Positions 1 to 12,707 of a DNA stretch of 64,000 bases are shown here, one piece after another. Under the pieces are notes generated by a model. The model did no database searches. It was given only the letters and a program-made list of their open reading frames with translations, and was not told the origin of the DNA. Positions within the stretch are counted from its first letter, which is position 1, and the number at the start of each line of letters is the position of its first letter. Source of the DNA: Branchiostoma floridae (lineage: Eukaryota; Chordata; Leptocardii; Amphioxiformes; Branchiostomatidae); contig NC_049997.1 in the NCBI RefSeq assembly GCF_000003815.2, positions 4,615,893 through 4,679,892 on the forward strand, written 5' to 3'. The translations under genes and the position numbers were made by a program.

Positions 1-1410
1 TACTGCTAAATCAAACACTGTTCTGCTGATTCTGCAATACGACAGCACAAGACTCAGCGCAATAGAAAGTAGCAGGTGTTTTCATGAGAACATCGTAACG
101 TATCAAATGCACATGTAAAGTAAGATTACAATACGGCGGGCATTGGAAAAAGTACAATAAACACAAGTACATGTGCATCAAATTAAAAAAAAATTTGCAA
201 ATTTAAAATAACTCAAGATTACTCGCCTTATATTATTTGGTAACGTTGATAATATCTGGTGTAATGATTAGGACGACGTTGCGTCATTCTTTGCGTTTGG
301 GGTTCCCATCGGACGGTCAAAGTTCAGGGATGGTTTCGTCACATGATGTTTTTGCACCAGGTGTTCACAGGTACAGCAGGTACGACTTTGGACCAGGTAT
401 ATTGACACTGACAGCCATGTTTGCACGTACAGGCACAGAGACGACGAGTCCTGGCACAAACTGGAGAACTTTTCCGTGGTTACTGAACATTACGGTCATG
501 TGAGAAGGCTCTTTTGCGCTCTTGCCCGGTGAAGTGTCACTGAGTTGAGTCCACGATCTTTTAAGGTAAGTTTATATTTGAACACAACGTTGCTCTTTGT
601 TTACCATGTCACCCTTTGTCACATATGTAGTGTGATTGGTTTGCGACCACGGATTGAGGATATTCTATTATCTCATCCGTCTAATTGCAACAGAAAAGTT
701 CATGTCGTTTAATGTAAAATTCATTGTCCTGTGATATTCTACTGAAGACAGTGCGCCAAAGATCGCATGAAGTTTGTGATAGCGCCATGGGCAGGTTTGG
801 ACCTATATGTCGGCTGATACAGGGTTCAGTAACCTTTGTTATACTGTAAGTCATATGACAGACATAGTAGAAGTAAATGTCATGCATGATGTAATGTAGC
901 GTCTATTTTGCATTTAATTTTACGTTTCAAATCTATGATGGAAAGAAATCTCATTTTTTTTCTTCTTGTTCTTCAGAATTTCTATCTGTACAAGGAGCTT
1001 TTATGACAACAACATTACATTATGCTATATGTCAGTCTTTGTTCAATGATATGATATAAGATGATATTACATCGAACTAAGTGACATCATGTAGTCTCAG
1101 GAATGATTTTACACGGTATATTTCATTTACTGAGGTTGAATTTTACGTATTGCATATCTCTAATGTGATGTTCGAACTCTCATTTTCTACCAGGCCCCAT
1201 TTGAACATTATTGACCCCTTATTTCTTTTGTCACCTCCTTTATTCCTTTATTCAGATACCCTTTAGCCCTATTTAGGGCTAGTCTACCAGGGTTTGAATG
1301 AAACAATGAAACGTACATATACAAACGCAAATATATACACAAACATACATGTATATGTGTATATATACAAACAGATAATAATAGATACACAATCATAAAA
1401 AAAAAACTAT

Positions 1411-1715
1411 TGGTTCAGCGTGCAAAATACCCACTTGCACACTTGCACATTGCAACCACTTTTTGCTTGGTGCAACTTACTTCTGAACTTAGGTTGCAAC
1501 CTTAGATTCTGAGCCTCAGAACTTGATTTTGTTGTCAATTTACTTGGAAGAAATAAATGAACCAAGGCAACTCCATTTCATATTAGCCAAATATGTATGT
1601 ATTGTACCTTTTTTCCCCTAGAAATTAGTGAATTGTAGGTGGTGCAACTTGAAATTCAGTTGTGCAACCTTGTTTTTGCCCCAGGTTGCAACCTGGCTCA
1701 GAAAAGTATTTTGTA
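1411..1715 (-). repeat. Short interspersed repeat, copy 1 (MITE-like)
   Basis: This stretch, rich in the word TTGCAACC/GGTTGCAA, recurs in the opposite orientation at about 31329-31640. The shared landmarks come in the same order: GTGCAAAATACCCAC, CACTTTTTGCTTGGTGCAAC, a TTGTCAATTTACTTGGAAG block, GGTGGTGCAACTTGAAATTC, and an end near AAAGTATTTTGTACAC. The two ends carry a similar inverted word (GTGCAAAATAC and GTACAAAATAC), which suggests a non-autonomous DNA transposon. No coding capacity is seen. The boundaries are approximate. Confidence 0.6.
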
Positions 1716-1724
1716 CACTGTGGT

Positions 1725-2175
1725 TTGAGAAGACATGGTGAGATGTTGGGCAGGGTTTTGATGTGTGGTGGTAAGGTCAATATTCCATAGACTGATGGCA
1801 CGGTAGAGAAAAGTTCACTTTTTTTAGTTTGTCTTTGGCTTAGGTAGCTTAAAACTGAAGGAGTTGGATAATCTAGTTGAATATGTGTGGGTAGAATGGA
1901 CAGAAACAATGGAACTGTAAATGTCATGGGGCTCCTTACTGACAAGTATTCTGAAAAACAAAAATTAGTCAATGTGCTGATGGCGAATCTTTCTCTTTTA
2001 ATACCATGGGCCAACCCAAGCCTGAATGCATTTGGTTAACAGGTGTTTCTAGTTGGCATTTAAGCAACAATCTACAGGCTCTGTTCTGTACTACCTGGAG
2101 CCTACTAGAAAGTAGAAGACAGTTTGCTAAAACTGGTAGACTGAGTACTGTGCTACTGATAATACAAGTGCGCAT
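1725..2175 (-). mobile_element. Decayed LINE (CR1/L2-like) reverse transcriptase C-terminus
   Basis: Reading the minus strand, the frame over 2175-1969 gives LQVVQNRACRLLLKCQLETP followed by a leucine/tryptophan-containing stretch. That is the layout of the end of a CR1/L2-type reverse transcriptase (LQ..QNRAARL...., then a LHWLP-like motif). A second frame over about 1960-1730 continues with SVYGILTLPPHIKTLPN, close to the usual 'NSLPPHIK' tail of these proteins. The frame shift between the pieces and the missing catalytic part show a dead fragment. It runs antisense to the OCA2-like gene. The family assignment rests on remembered consensus, not alignment. Confidence 0.55.
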
Positions 2176-4949
2176 AAAACAACCGTACAGACTTCATAAG
2201 GCATGGCCCATTCGTGCCTTCTCACAAGGGACAATTACTGCATAGTTTTCTTTCTCATTATGAATTGTCAGTCCCACTCTGGTACAGTAGATATTATACA
2301 TATTGTCATGGTGGATTAAGCCTTACAAGAATAGTATCAAAGTTATCACCCCTCTCCTGCAAAAATTCACTGTTTGTCTGTTTGTAATTAAACCTTTTGT
2401 CCAGGTAAATATTCTCATTTTGAACCATCTGCCAGTACTTTGATTGTAATTTAATCTGAACTCATTACAGATAATATTATCTGTCCACATCTGAATTACT
2501 GCCCTACAGCACTTCATGCCTCATTGAGTCTTAAATCTCTGACAATTACTTACTAAAAGAGTTTCAATCCAAAGATGTTAGACTGTTTGCTAACCTGGGG
2601 CTTTTTTCATGCATTACTAATGATTGGACCCAAAAGTCAAAATATGTGCTTTTATCAAGTGTGTGATTCTTTATATTGGTTACAACTTCAGAGTCTGTTT
2701 TTCCAAGGATGTTATAATTTGAATGTCCTTGGTTTTTCACAGACTATATAAACAGACTACTGTAGCCGCACGACACCAATTGTTTGGAGGAGAAACTGAA
2801 ATTTGAAAGACAATAGGATTGACACAACACAAAGGCATTATCCCCTTGTCCTCAGATGACAAGGCATGTGACCAGTCACATGTTGAGGGATTCCCAGGAA
2901 TGTAGTCTGTCTAGTTGGAAAGACTGTTGCACTTTCAAAACAGGGGTGTTCTGTATTTTCTTGTGGATATGTGTCTCAATCAACCACACTTTCTTGTATG
3001 TTTTGGCATTGTTTGCAAAATATAATCCTTTCTAAGTTATAGATATATAACATTATTGCTTTATATAAATGTAAATCGACAAATTTTGTGAAAAGAAATT
3101 CTGATTCATGAAGACTAGACATCCCTGTCTATGAAAATGGATTCAACCAACTGATCTGTCTTGAATGCTCCCTTGGACATCTGACACTTCAGAAGGTGGT
3201 GCCTTGCAGTTTGGTTGGGTTTTGATATAACGTCCTTGGTTTATCACAGGTTTCTATGGAAAGATTTTATCAGTGGGGTATAATTCTGCAAGAACACCTG
3301 AAACCCAGAGTTATTGACAATTCTGATAGTTTCTCGGATTTGTCTTTGATGCCGTCACTATGGATTTCTTAAAAAGGTATGTTTTCTGAGAGAAAGTTAA
3401 TGTTAATTTTTGGGAAAGGTACTAATCTATGTGGCATTGGGACAAAATTGTCTGTTTTTGTCATTGCTGACAATTAATTTGCATGGAGAGTTGAGAAAAG
3501 TAGAATTGCATGAGAATGACTTGAAGTTTAACCCGGTGAGGGTTTTAATATTGGTGGAATGTGTGTTAAATTTCTTTATAGATTATGGAATGAATAGAAG
3601 TTTAGTATCCAGGATTTCATTATACTGCTGCTGGTGTCTTTGTCACAGTGATCAGCAATTGGCTAAACATCCACACACAGCATTGAATAATGAAATTTGT
3701 TATTTGATGAGTAAACTCAGATTTGTGTCTGTCATTCTGGCATGATTATTGATAATGACAGCATTTTTGCAGTTTTGTCTGACTGTTTGATCTGCATATT
3801 TAATGTGTAGCTAATTAGGTTGAAGAAATTGACAAGGGTACGAATGCTTTAGCGCAGAAAAATGCCAGAGTTGGGAAACTGAGAGTCCTGCAATGTTAAA
3901 ATACAGAACTAAGGACTGATGCATATCACTGTCCTTTGTGATGTTCTCTTTTAACATGACTTTTTTCTGTAACTAGCAAACAATATTTCTTAAATGGTGT
4001 AAGAATAATGCAACCCAGGTGTCTCACCTACATTTCAGGTATTTCTAAGTCACAAGACTTCCATGTGATGACATGGATAACAATAGCTGTCCCAACTGCC
4101 TTGAGGCAATTCCTACTCAGTGGGGGTTTCCCGGAGAAATCTTTTAACACTCTTATTTGTAACATAGACTGAATTGAGATTTGAACAAACATGAAGGATG
4201 TGAGAATCAATTAGGCGACATTGATTTGATTATATGGGAACCCCAAAACTGATGTGAGCATGGGAATAAAAAAATGTTTGGCCCAGAGAAACTAACTTCA
4301 TTTTGAAATCTATCTTAAAAGTGGTCAGGAAGGTTGAACAAGTGCCTAACAAACAGAGTATGGTATACCAAACAATAGATTATTTCTGTTCTTTCACATT
4401 TGTTCTTTGACCTGGGAATTGATGTTGGCATTCTATGACATTAGCATACATTTCCAATGTATTTTTTGCAATCTGTTTGTACCTCACCAATCCATATCTT
4501 TCAAATTTCAAGACATATATATTTGCTCATTTTGCTTTGTATGATTTGGAGCGTGGTTCAAAACTTTTTTTCTTTTTGGAAACGGACGAAAATTGATGAG
4601 CGTACGAATGTTCTCAATATAATAAAATCAATATGGTTACAGTGTTCGAAATACCCATCTGCAATTTGCAGAAGGAATTTTAAGATTGCAGAGGAAAAAT
4701 TAAACAATCCAAATTTTGCAGAATGAAAAAAATCAGGATTGGGATTCAATGCTTCTTAATATGTTAGCAAACTTAAGTGGCATTCTCACCCCTACAAGAC
4801 AACATTTAGCTCCTGTATGTTGTCTTGACTTTGTCTTGCATTTGTTTCCTATTTGACTGTTATCTAAAATTTTTCACCTCTTGCATATCAATTCATAGTT
4901 AGGGTATGAAACCTGTTCTTATAAGAACATGTTGTCTGATATGTTACAG

Positions 4950-7900
4950 AACCTGTTACTGTCCTATTGGTGATGAGCGGAGGTGTGATCGCCATGAATC
5001 CTGTCACCTACGGAACGTATCAAAGTCTTGAAGACACGGCCGGGGACAGGAGAAGACGTGCACATTTTGTACCGAACCGATCGCAGACGCCGTCGATTCC
5101 CGAGGAGAATACTGCGGACAAAGAGGACAGAGAGGTTGAATCTGCTTTTGATAACAATACTGACAATATGGAGAGAAGTCCACTGCTGACGAGAGAGCCT
5201 TGCCCAAGTGATCAAAATGCGAACAAAAGAACCCAAAGAGATGAACAAGTGGCAGTTAGGCCGAGGCTTACCAGACCACAATCTGCACCAAATGGGTATG
5301 TTTTTATATCTTACTAGTACTAAAATTATGCTCTTGATTTTCATTTGTAGTATATATTATGATATGCATAACTGCCATTGTCTTTTCTACTGTTCATTTT
5401 GAAGAATACTGGAGCAATTGTATCACAATTGCATTTTTCTTTGGCTTAGGCCACACCAATTTAATTTGTTAGTTCATGGATTTTCAAAAAATAAAGAAAA
5501 TATGCTTAACTGGAAAAACATACTAAAAACAAAGCCTGTGGACCTGGTGCATGCCTTGGTACACTCAGGTGTATGGAGTCAAGTAGAAATGTTCATATTC
5601 AAGTTTTCCTCCCTGCCCGTTGCACTTATGATGTTCACTTGCTATATTTTCACTTTAAAAAAATCTGTGAACCAACAACTTAAATTGGTGGGGCCTCAGG
5701 AATTTCAAGAAAATTAGAAAAAGTTCGTGAAGTTTGAACTCTGTCTTTTGACAATTTGCCTCTCTACCTTATGACTACGTAGTGTACTATCAGGAGCCCT
5801 GTACAGCTACAGCAATATGCAAGCTCTGGACGCAGACTTGGAGGCACGGCTGGACGGGCGGGGGCGCAGTGCTAGTGCCTTGTCTTTAACATCCCAGATG
5901 GAACTTCACACCAGTGATGACCATTGGTTCACAGTATCCAAGGGTACAAGGTTAGATATGCTTTGATGTTTTAATTGTACATTATGTTACATTGTGTAAT
6001 ATTGTCATCATTTAAAAAATCTGATAGTCATTCAAAGGATTTTAGGTTTAAACATTAATGCTAATATTTTGTATCAGTGTTTTTAAATCAAACAAAATAA
6101 CAGTTGATAACTCTTGATAAATGGATATTCTTTATATGGGTATGTCTTATTTCTTGCTCTTTTAAGGGAATTTTCTTTCCTAATAATGATAATTTTTTTT
6201 ATCTTTTATGTATTCAGGAAGTTATTCAGACAGATGAAGATAGGAGTCCTGTTCCTTATGGTCATAGCCTTCTCAGTAAGTCTGTTGTTAGTAACCTTAA
6301 AATACCATTGTCTGCAAATCCTATACAATGTAGATGCTTCCATGCTGCAAAAAACGTATTGTGGAATACTATCATCAGTATGATTAATTACCATATTGTC
6401 TATCACATGGTAAGAAATAATTTTGATATGTTAACATTTGTACAGGACCTCGTGTGCATATTTCAATGAATATGAAATGTTTTTTTTCCTCAGATAATGT
6501 TTGGCAGTATCCCAGAAGGCAATCAGCATCCCGAGACCATTGCTGTTTCTAGGTCACAACCATTCCGTATCCTTCACATTCCTGTATTGATATAGAAACA
6601 GCTGTATATGGTAGTCTATCAGAACTACTATATTTCAGTGATAATTTTTCTCATTCCTTTTGAATGTGTTAATAATTGCTTTATCAAAATTATTTTATTC
6701 AGTTACAATGAAATGGAAAAATATTTGTAACACCCTTATTAAAAAAGTTGCTAATCTGACATGTTTATGCCCTGTGTGCTGCGCCCGGATATAACTGGGA
6801 TAGGACATTTCCCGACCTAACAGCATTGTGTGCGAGTAGCACGGGAAACCCGGAAGTTAGGGGTGGCGGCCTTGTTCGGGGGTTCCTTTTCGGAGGTCAC
6901 TGGTCAAACCCTGGTACTAAGTAGCATTTTATTGGGCAGAAACTTGAGGGTTAAACTTTTTTACCAGTTTTCATGCTAGTCTGTGTGGTATAACCCTTAA
7001 CATCCATTTCAGATGAAAATATAGATGTTGACATGTTGTCCGGTGTGGTAAAACTAGGTGTGGACGGACCGTTCGACCTGCTGACCAGTATGGATGCCAC
7101 TTCCACCAACTCCATCAACGTGACCTTACGATGCAACGTGACAGGAAATGCGACATTAAAAGTATGGATTCTTGTTTATATTTCTTCTTTCTTACTTAGA
7201 CATTTCTCATGTCTATACATCATTTCTTTGAAATCAGATTTACTAAATTAATAACAAGATATTTCAAAGTCTGCGCTCCAGGGTTGTCTCCTGTCTTTCT
7301 GTCTCATTGTTTTGGAGTCCATGTTGTAAATTTTGGTGTTATTTAAATCACTTACAAAAATACATTGTCATTCATTTCACATCCTGAAGTTTAGATTTTT
7401 TGGAAAGATGGTTCGAAATCTTTGTCCGTCTTCTATCCTATGACAGGTCCTGGAGACAGCTTTGTTACACACTTCCTGAGTTACATGTACATCTTCAGAT
7501 TTTACTTTTTGCTTACTGTAAACTGTTGTATAATGCCTTTATCTAACTTGTCATTCATTTCTTTCTACTTACAGATCTTGGCCAACTATACCCTTGTTGT
7601 GAAGCACCCTACCAACATCCCAACATCAGACTGGGTTGGACATACAGAGAAGGTGCAGGTTGAGAGAAAGTAAGGCTGGTTTATAACTGTGTAGTTAGGA
7701 TTGTAGTTGTACTGTCTTCAATGTTTTGCCGTCAATGCTTTATGTTATTCTACCACAAGATGATTTAAATCACTTTTCCAATATTCTAAATGTTCATTTG
7801 ACTAAACTGAAAGAATGACTTTATTTATTTGGAGAAGCCACAAAGACATATCACAACTTTCCCATGTTCATAGATGGACAGAAAACTAATTTCCTCTTCA

Positions 7901-10900
7901 AATCAAAGAACCCACAAATTGTAGAAAAAAAAAAAGTGGAGCTCTTCGTCTTCCTTTGCTTCCAAAAAAGAAGTCAAACAGACCCGTTTAGAAATTTAAC
8001 ACTATTTGAGTAGCCTCTAGTACAATAAAGTTTACTACTGTTCATTGTCACATGTATGTCTTCCCTATTTTTACCATGTATTGCAATTAGCCCCGGGCAT
8101 GAACTTGCAAAAAATAATTCTAAGCCCTCAGAACTGAAGCATTCTTTCTTCGCCACCCAGGAATGAGGATGACTTGATAATGGTGGACATCACCACGGGC
8201 ATGAGCGAGGCCACAGCGCTCACCCTGTCGTACGTCGAGCTGCCGCCAGCTGTTGATTACAGCGTGCTGATCGCTGCCATCATCCTCGGATTTGTCTATG
8301 TCCTCATCACCTTTGATGTATGTTTGGTAGACACTGTTCTTGTGACATGTTACTTTGCTTAAGAGGTTTTGCTTGCATTTCTGGGCTTGGCTTGGCTGTG
8401 GTACTAGCATAGGTTTTTTGAAAAATTCTCACTAGTCCTGTAGCATTTGCTTTTATTTCATACACATTCACTTCTCTATACACGTGCAAATGCAGATACA
8501 CTGGAAGGTGATGGATGTTTCTTCATAATGCCTAAAGTAGAATTATAGATTTCAAAGGAGGCGACAAATCTTATGGTTCAATATGCTAAGTTTTCCTTGT
8601 TAACAAAATTCCTGCAAGTTGACTTAGCCCATGCTACCCCCAAGAGGTAATGGTTTCACCTGTTTCTATGGTTACAGCTGGTGCATAGGACGATAGCCGC
8701 CATCATTGGCGCCCTTGCCGCCCTGGCCGCACTTGCCATGCTGAACGAGAGACCCACCCTGGAACACATCATGGGATGGATCGACTTTGAAACACTCTCA
8801 CTCCTATTTGGAATGGTGGGTAGCTGGAAACCCTTTTGGCATTAGGCAATTCTGTATGATTCTACTATGAATAGCAATTATTTTCTTATTATCATGGTGT
8901 AGTTTGGGACAAAGGAAATATTTAAGTCTGATAGAAATCACTAGTGACGATCTGACACGTTATGATTTCATGGGTTGCTTTTGTCTGTTACAGATGATAC
9001 TGGTGGCAATTTTCATGGAGACAGGATTCTTTGACTATGTGGCAATCAAGGTAAGATCGGTCTGTTATGGATAAAAAATGTTATCCCTAGGTTGTAAGGC
9101 CCATTTTCAAATTCTTCTTTCATCTTTATGTATCAACTGTCCTCAGTCCTCATTCTTTCACTGTTTCCTTGGTCAACAAGTAGTTGTGTTATGTTCTTGG
9201 CACAGTGGCTATCCCTGTCCTTGGTGCTGAATTTGATATCTGTTAGAACTGTTGTTAACTAGGAGACTGTAGATAAATGTTATATGTACTGTACCATAGT
9301 GAATTGAATCAGATGTATTATGTGTTTTGTATTGTTTTGCCATGTTCCAGTGTTATAAGTTGTCGCGAGGCCGGGTCTGGGTGCTCATTTTCATCCTGTG
9401 CCTGCTGGCTGGGGTGGTGTCGGCATTCCTGGACAATGTCACCACTATTCTTCTCATGGTGCCAGTCACTATAAGGTAGGAGCATTGTAATCTGATTTGG
9501 GAAAGTTTGTAATTGTAGACTGTCTCTTGATTTTTTGTTAGAGGGTTGTCGTAGTCATATAATGCTAGTTCACCTGTATCCAGGGGATAACCTATATCCG
9601 TTATTTTCAAAACATGGTACTATGTAGGGATATCAAGTCGAAGGATGGTGGTATCAAATAGTTTCAAGATATTGCAGTCTGAAACCAACATCTGTCGACT
9701 TGATATGAGTAAATGCCCCAATTTTTAACAATGAATATAGGTTACCCTGTGGATATGGTGAACTTGTGTTACATGCAGCATATATTTCAAGATAAGTTTG
9801 CTCTTATTTCATATTTAACATTGTTACAGTCAAATATGCTATGAAGTTTGTAACAAATTTGGTCAGGAAATTTTGAATGAGAGCCAAACTAAACAATGTA
9901 GCAGCATTGTGCTAAGCATATCAAACTTCTTCCTTTCAGGTTATGTGAGGTCATGAACCTTGACCCCAAGTATGTCCTGATTGCCATTGTCATGTTCTCC
10001 AATATCGGCGGGACCAGCACGGCTGTTGGGGATCCTCCCAACGTTATCATCATCTCCAATGCTAGATTCCAGGCTGAGGTAGGTTTTAATAGTAGATGTG
10101 TGGTGTTCTCATATTGCCAATATGTGGTCAGCTAAGATTACGCTTAGAAATCAGGTTACCAATGTCCGAGCAAGTAGTTAGAGCGACCTTCCGAGAGAGC
10201 CCGCTAACATTGACTTCCATTGTACCATGTGGTTCTACGTGTCCAAGTGCATATTAGAAGGTACATCTTGTTACAAATTAGAATATTGTTCTCTCCGCCC
10301 GTGGGCACATAATGTCCCTGCATGCGTCCAACCTAAAATCAGTTTTTTTAGGCTAATCATTCAAATGTATACTATTAGTTAATAGATCCATTCAAAATGC
10401 TAGCAGTCTTGTAGTGCTGTTACTAGTATATCTGATTAACACATTTAAAAAAAAATATATCATTAACATCTACATTTTGTTATTGATATAAAAGGCTGAC
10501 TCAGGTTTTGTTAAAAACTGTTTTGTGTATTTTTGTCCCCAGGGAATCGACTTTGCCACATTCACGCTCCACTTGTTTCTGGGTATCATCCCTGTCTACA
10601 TTTTTGGTTTCATCCTTCTCAGAATCATTTACATGTGCAAACCACTCTTCAACAAGGAACACCCAGAAATTGTTGGTAAGTACTAAGGACACAGTATTAG
10701 ACTCCTAATTGTGGTTTCAAGATATCATACTCATAATCATATATTTGATATTCAACTTCAAAATTGGCAAAACTGTATACTTCATATCCAACTAAAATCT
10801 TGGGGAAATCTACATATTATTTAGTATTGGACTAAAACTTCAGGTAAACATATAGTGTAATGTATATTATATCATATTCAACTAGAAACTTAAGGAAATG

Positions 10901-11137
10901 AACACGTATTTGATGTTCAACTAAAACTCAGAAAAATATACAATTTTGATATTTCAGATTTCTTGTGACAGTAATTTTCTCTGTTTCAGAACTCAAACAT
11001 GAGATCAAGATTTGGAGACAGACTGCCCAGAGAGTGACTCCAGCAAGTCGTGAGGAGAACACAGTGAAGGCACTCCTCACACAGAAGGTCCTCACACTGG
11101 AGAACACACTCAAGAAGAAACTCTACAACCTCAATAG
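4950..11137 (+). CDS. OCA2: P protein / OCA2-like transporter, N-terminal half (gene cut by assembly gap)
   Basis: This is a 12-transmembrane anion/Na+ symporter-family protein; in vertebrates OCA2 sits in the melanosome membrane and affects its pH. Exons read: 4950-5295 (ATG 4973), 5783-5950, 6218-6275, 6494-6566, 7013-7161, 7575-7669, 8161-8317, 8678-8815, 8994-9050, 9351-9475, 9940-10078, 10543-10675 and 10990-11137. All join in frame. The cytosolic N-terminus has ERSPLL, an acidic dileucine sorting signal matching vertebrate ENTPLL. Then come TM1 (exon 6218) and a lumenal loop with several N-x-T sites (exons 7013 and 7575). Next is the family core: [27 protein letters not shown] and [11 protein letters not shown], ending at ELKHEI...REENTV. 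The second half of the family sequence should follow 11137, but a minisatellite and an N gap intervene. The exon 2 acceptor (5781-5782) was chosen because the nearby CAG at 5793 gives a stop. The 6566 donor is weak. Confidence 0.92.
6770..6930 (+). repeat. Interspersed repeat shared with 50050-50170
   Basis: Inside an OCA2-like intron, a GC-richer block runs from GCGCCCGGATATAACTGG to ATTTTATTGGGC. It shares ordered words with about 50050-50170: ACCCGGAAG, CCTTGTTCG, CTGGTCA, ACCCTGG and TTTTATTGGGC followed by GAAACT. It has no coding content. It is probably an old dispersed element, with unclear ends. Confidence 0.4.
7922..8140 (+). repeat. Dispersed element with GCAATTAGCC..GGGCATGAACTTGCAAATAAA-type tail
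   Basis: The run from AGTGGAGCTCTTCGTCTTCC to AACTTGCAAAAAATAA contains GAAGTCAAAC and TACCATGTA, then CAATTAGCCCCGGGCATGAA. Relatives with the same order of landmarks occur at 29030-29170, 34835-34915 and 42310-42520, all on the plus strand and all in introns. A constant end followed by an A-rich run fits the 3' part of a retrotransposed family (SINE or LINE end). No protein is encoded. Confidence 0.5.
9567..9764. mobile_element. MITE in OCA2-like intron (AGTTCACC...GGTGAACT ends)
   Basis: The left end AGTTCACCTGTATCCAGGGG continues with ATAACCTATAT. The right end reads ATATAGGTTACCCTGTGGATATGGTGAACT. The two are inverted copies over about 30 bp with a few mismatches, enclosing roughly 140 bp of non-coding sequence. 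Size, terminal inverted repeats and lack of an ORF identify a miniature inverted-repeat element. No clean target duplication was identified. It lies between the exons ending at 9475 and starting at 9940. Confidence 0.6.
10735..10965 (+). repeat. Degenerate tandem repeat with TTGATATTCAACT words
   Basis: Within the intron before the last visible OCA2-like exon, four to five loosely similar units of roughly 50-60 bp each contain a TTTGATATTCAACTAAAACT-like word followed by CAG/AGGAAA. Divergence is high, so this is an old tandem array. It ends at the polypyrimidine tract used by the 10990 exon. Confidence 0.4.
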
Positions 11138-11146
11138 GTGAGCAGA

Positions 11147-11440
11147 ATGGTAGCACCCATTGGATTTGTTGTACATAATGGTAGCACCCATTGGGTTTGT
11201 TGTACATAATGGTAGCACCCATTGGATTTGTTGTACATAATGGTAGCACCCATTGGATTTGTTGTACATAATGGTAGCACCCTTTGGATTTGTCGTCCAT
11301 AATGGTAGCACCCTTTGGATTTGTTGTACATAATGGTAGCACCCAATGGATTTGTTGTACATAATGGTAGCACCCATTGGATTTGTTGTACATAATGGTA
11401 GCACCCTTTGGATTTGTCGTCCATAATGGTAGGCACATTC
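11147..11440 (+). repeat. 31-bp minisatellite at the broken end of the OCA2-like gene
   Basis: About nine tandem copies of a 31-bp unit beginning ATGGTAGCACCCATTGGATT. Two variant classes alternate: CCCATTGGATTTGTTGTACA, and CCCTTTGGATTTGTCGTCCA (two copies, spaced apart). The array starts 10 bp after the donor at 11138 and runs almost to the N gap, so array length probably caused the gap. Open frames through it on the minus strand are repeat translations, not genes. Confidence 0.95.
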
Positions 11441-11456
11441 CCCCGGAACCAGTCTA

Positions 11457-11556
11457 NNNNNNNNNNNNNNNNNNNNNNNNNNNNNNNNNNNNNNNNNNNN
11501 NNNNNNNNNNNNNNNNNNNNNNNNNNNNNNNNNNNNNNNNNNNNNNNNNNNNNNNN
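11457..11556. other. Assembly gap (100 N)
   Basis: Exactly 100 Ns, the usual placeholder for a gap of unknown size. The remaining OCA2-like exons (second half of the transporter) should lie here or have been misplaced. Sequence right of the gap shows no OCA2 exon. Confidence 0.98.
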
Positions 11557-11761
11557 TCGAGGGAAGAGGAAAAGGACATAAAGTTGCACGCGAGCTTTTG
11601 CTCAGGTTTCCCTTGAATACCCTCCTAAATTCACCTCTCAGCATGATTTGCAATATCCAGGCTTTTCATTTGACATCATCGACGCCATGTTAGATTATAG
11701 AGTGTATCTGCAAATCACACACATGGGTAAGAATAAGATAGAGCAAGAGCAAGTCTTTTGT

Positions 11762-12707
11762 TACACGGAACAAATTCTTCACACATATATTAGAGTAGAC
11801 TGCCGCAATCCGAAAACCCATCCGGTCGTCACAGACTAAGACAGATTTAAAAATGGCCGATTTTACGAAGATTTTTCAATAGATATATATTGATGTGGCC
11901 GCCCATTGGAAAAGTACCTACGAGCGTCATGGACAGGTTCCCATTCAACGTGGCCGCGTTGGACAGGTGGATTAGTCTTGGAAAGGTCGCTAAATATTTG
12001 CGTTTAGTTTCGGAACCAGGAAAAAGTGACCGTTTGGGCCAGACTGAAATATTCATCGAGCTAATTTTCTTGGGGTTGACCGTTGACGTCTTCATTTGAG
12101 CCAGTGAAACGCAAATTTACCTACAACTACTATAAAAACGGTGTTCCTTGACTCACGACACAGGTACATTGTAGTTTCATGTATCGCTGTTCGAACTGTC
12201 AATACTCTTGCTGGTTCATCTTACAGCATTGGTTCAGAAATCTTTTTCTGACATCATGTTTGAAGCAGGATATAGGATAAGTCTTTTTACACAACAAGCT
12301 GGTACTTACATTGCTTACTTTTCGACGTCTCTCAAACACCTATGTCAGAGCTTCGAACTGGAGTTCTGCTTCTCACCGCTATATGTGTCGATTCAAATGA
12401 CCATTCCTCCCGGAGGAATTGTGAAAAGGCTTGACATGCCAAGACGGCAATGTTTCCAATGTAACGCCTGGTCCTTTGCTATAACTACATCAGAAAACCT
12501 TATTCGGTGGTAGCAAAGTACCAGACGTAATCACACCATATACACCTCGGGGCGGGTCATTTACCCTTAATTATTACATAGATTATAACCAAAGCTACCG
12601 CGAAAAACGTGCATCTTCGCGCAACTGAGTGCAGACAGCATACCAAACAAGACAAGAGATACATAGAAAAAACTGCTATGATTGAATGTTGTCATTAATT
12701 ATGCAAT
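11762..12707 (+). repeat. ~945-bp interspersed repeat, copy A
   Basis: From TACACGGAACAAATTC to CATTAATTATGCAA this stretch is nearly identical to 17096-18030, differing by a few substitutions and small indels. A shorter relative of its right part (TTATTCGGTGGT...CACCATATACACCTC) is at about 45812-45900. A TATAAAAA-like box lies at 12131, upstream of GACTCACGACACAGG. No intact protein is visible; the longest frame, about 100 codons near 12208, is not conserved in copy B. It could be a solo LTR or a non-autonomous element, and no terminal inverted repeats were identified. Confidence 0.75.

Larger units (their letters stand above)
1..4949. other. Non-coding region upstream of the OCA2-like gene
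   Basis: No exon of a recognised protein is visible here. The stretch holds an A/T-rich non-coding background, a decayed LINE fragment (about 1725-2175, minus) and a 300-bp repeat (1411-1715). A donor-like AAG/GTAAGT near 564-570 could close an untranslated first exon of the OCA2-like gene, because the first coding exon opens with an acceptor at 4948-4949. This is only a possibility. Around 4640-4745 there is a short unit with repeated TTTGCAGAA words. Several open frames of 60-130 codons occur, but none resembles a protein family outside the LINE remnant. Confidence 0.6.

Noticed and set aside
5793-5800. CAG acceptor at 5791-5793 for OCA2-like exon 2
   Set aside because: It gives a stop codon within 30 codons; the TAG acceptor at 5781-5782 restores one continuous frame.
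11147-11440. Regular 31-bp repeats resembling a CRISPR array
   Set aside because: The units are head-to-tail without unique spacers, and the surroundings are eukaryotic exons. It is a minisatellite.
12208-12513. 101-codon ORF in repeat copy A
   Set aside because: Interrupted in copy B by a stop and a deletion, so not conserved as protein.
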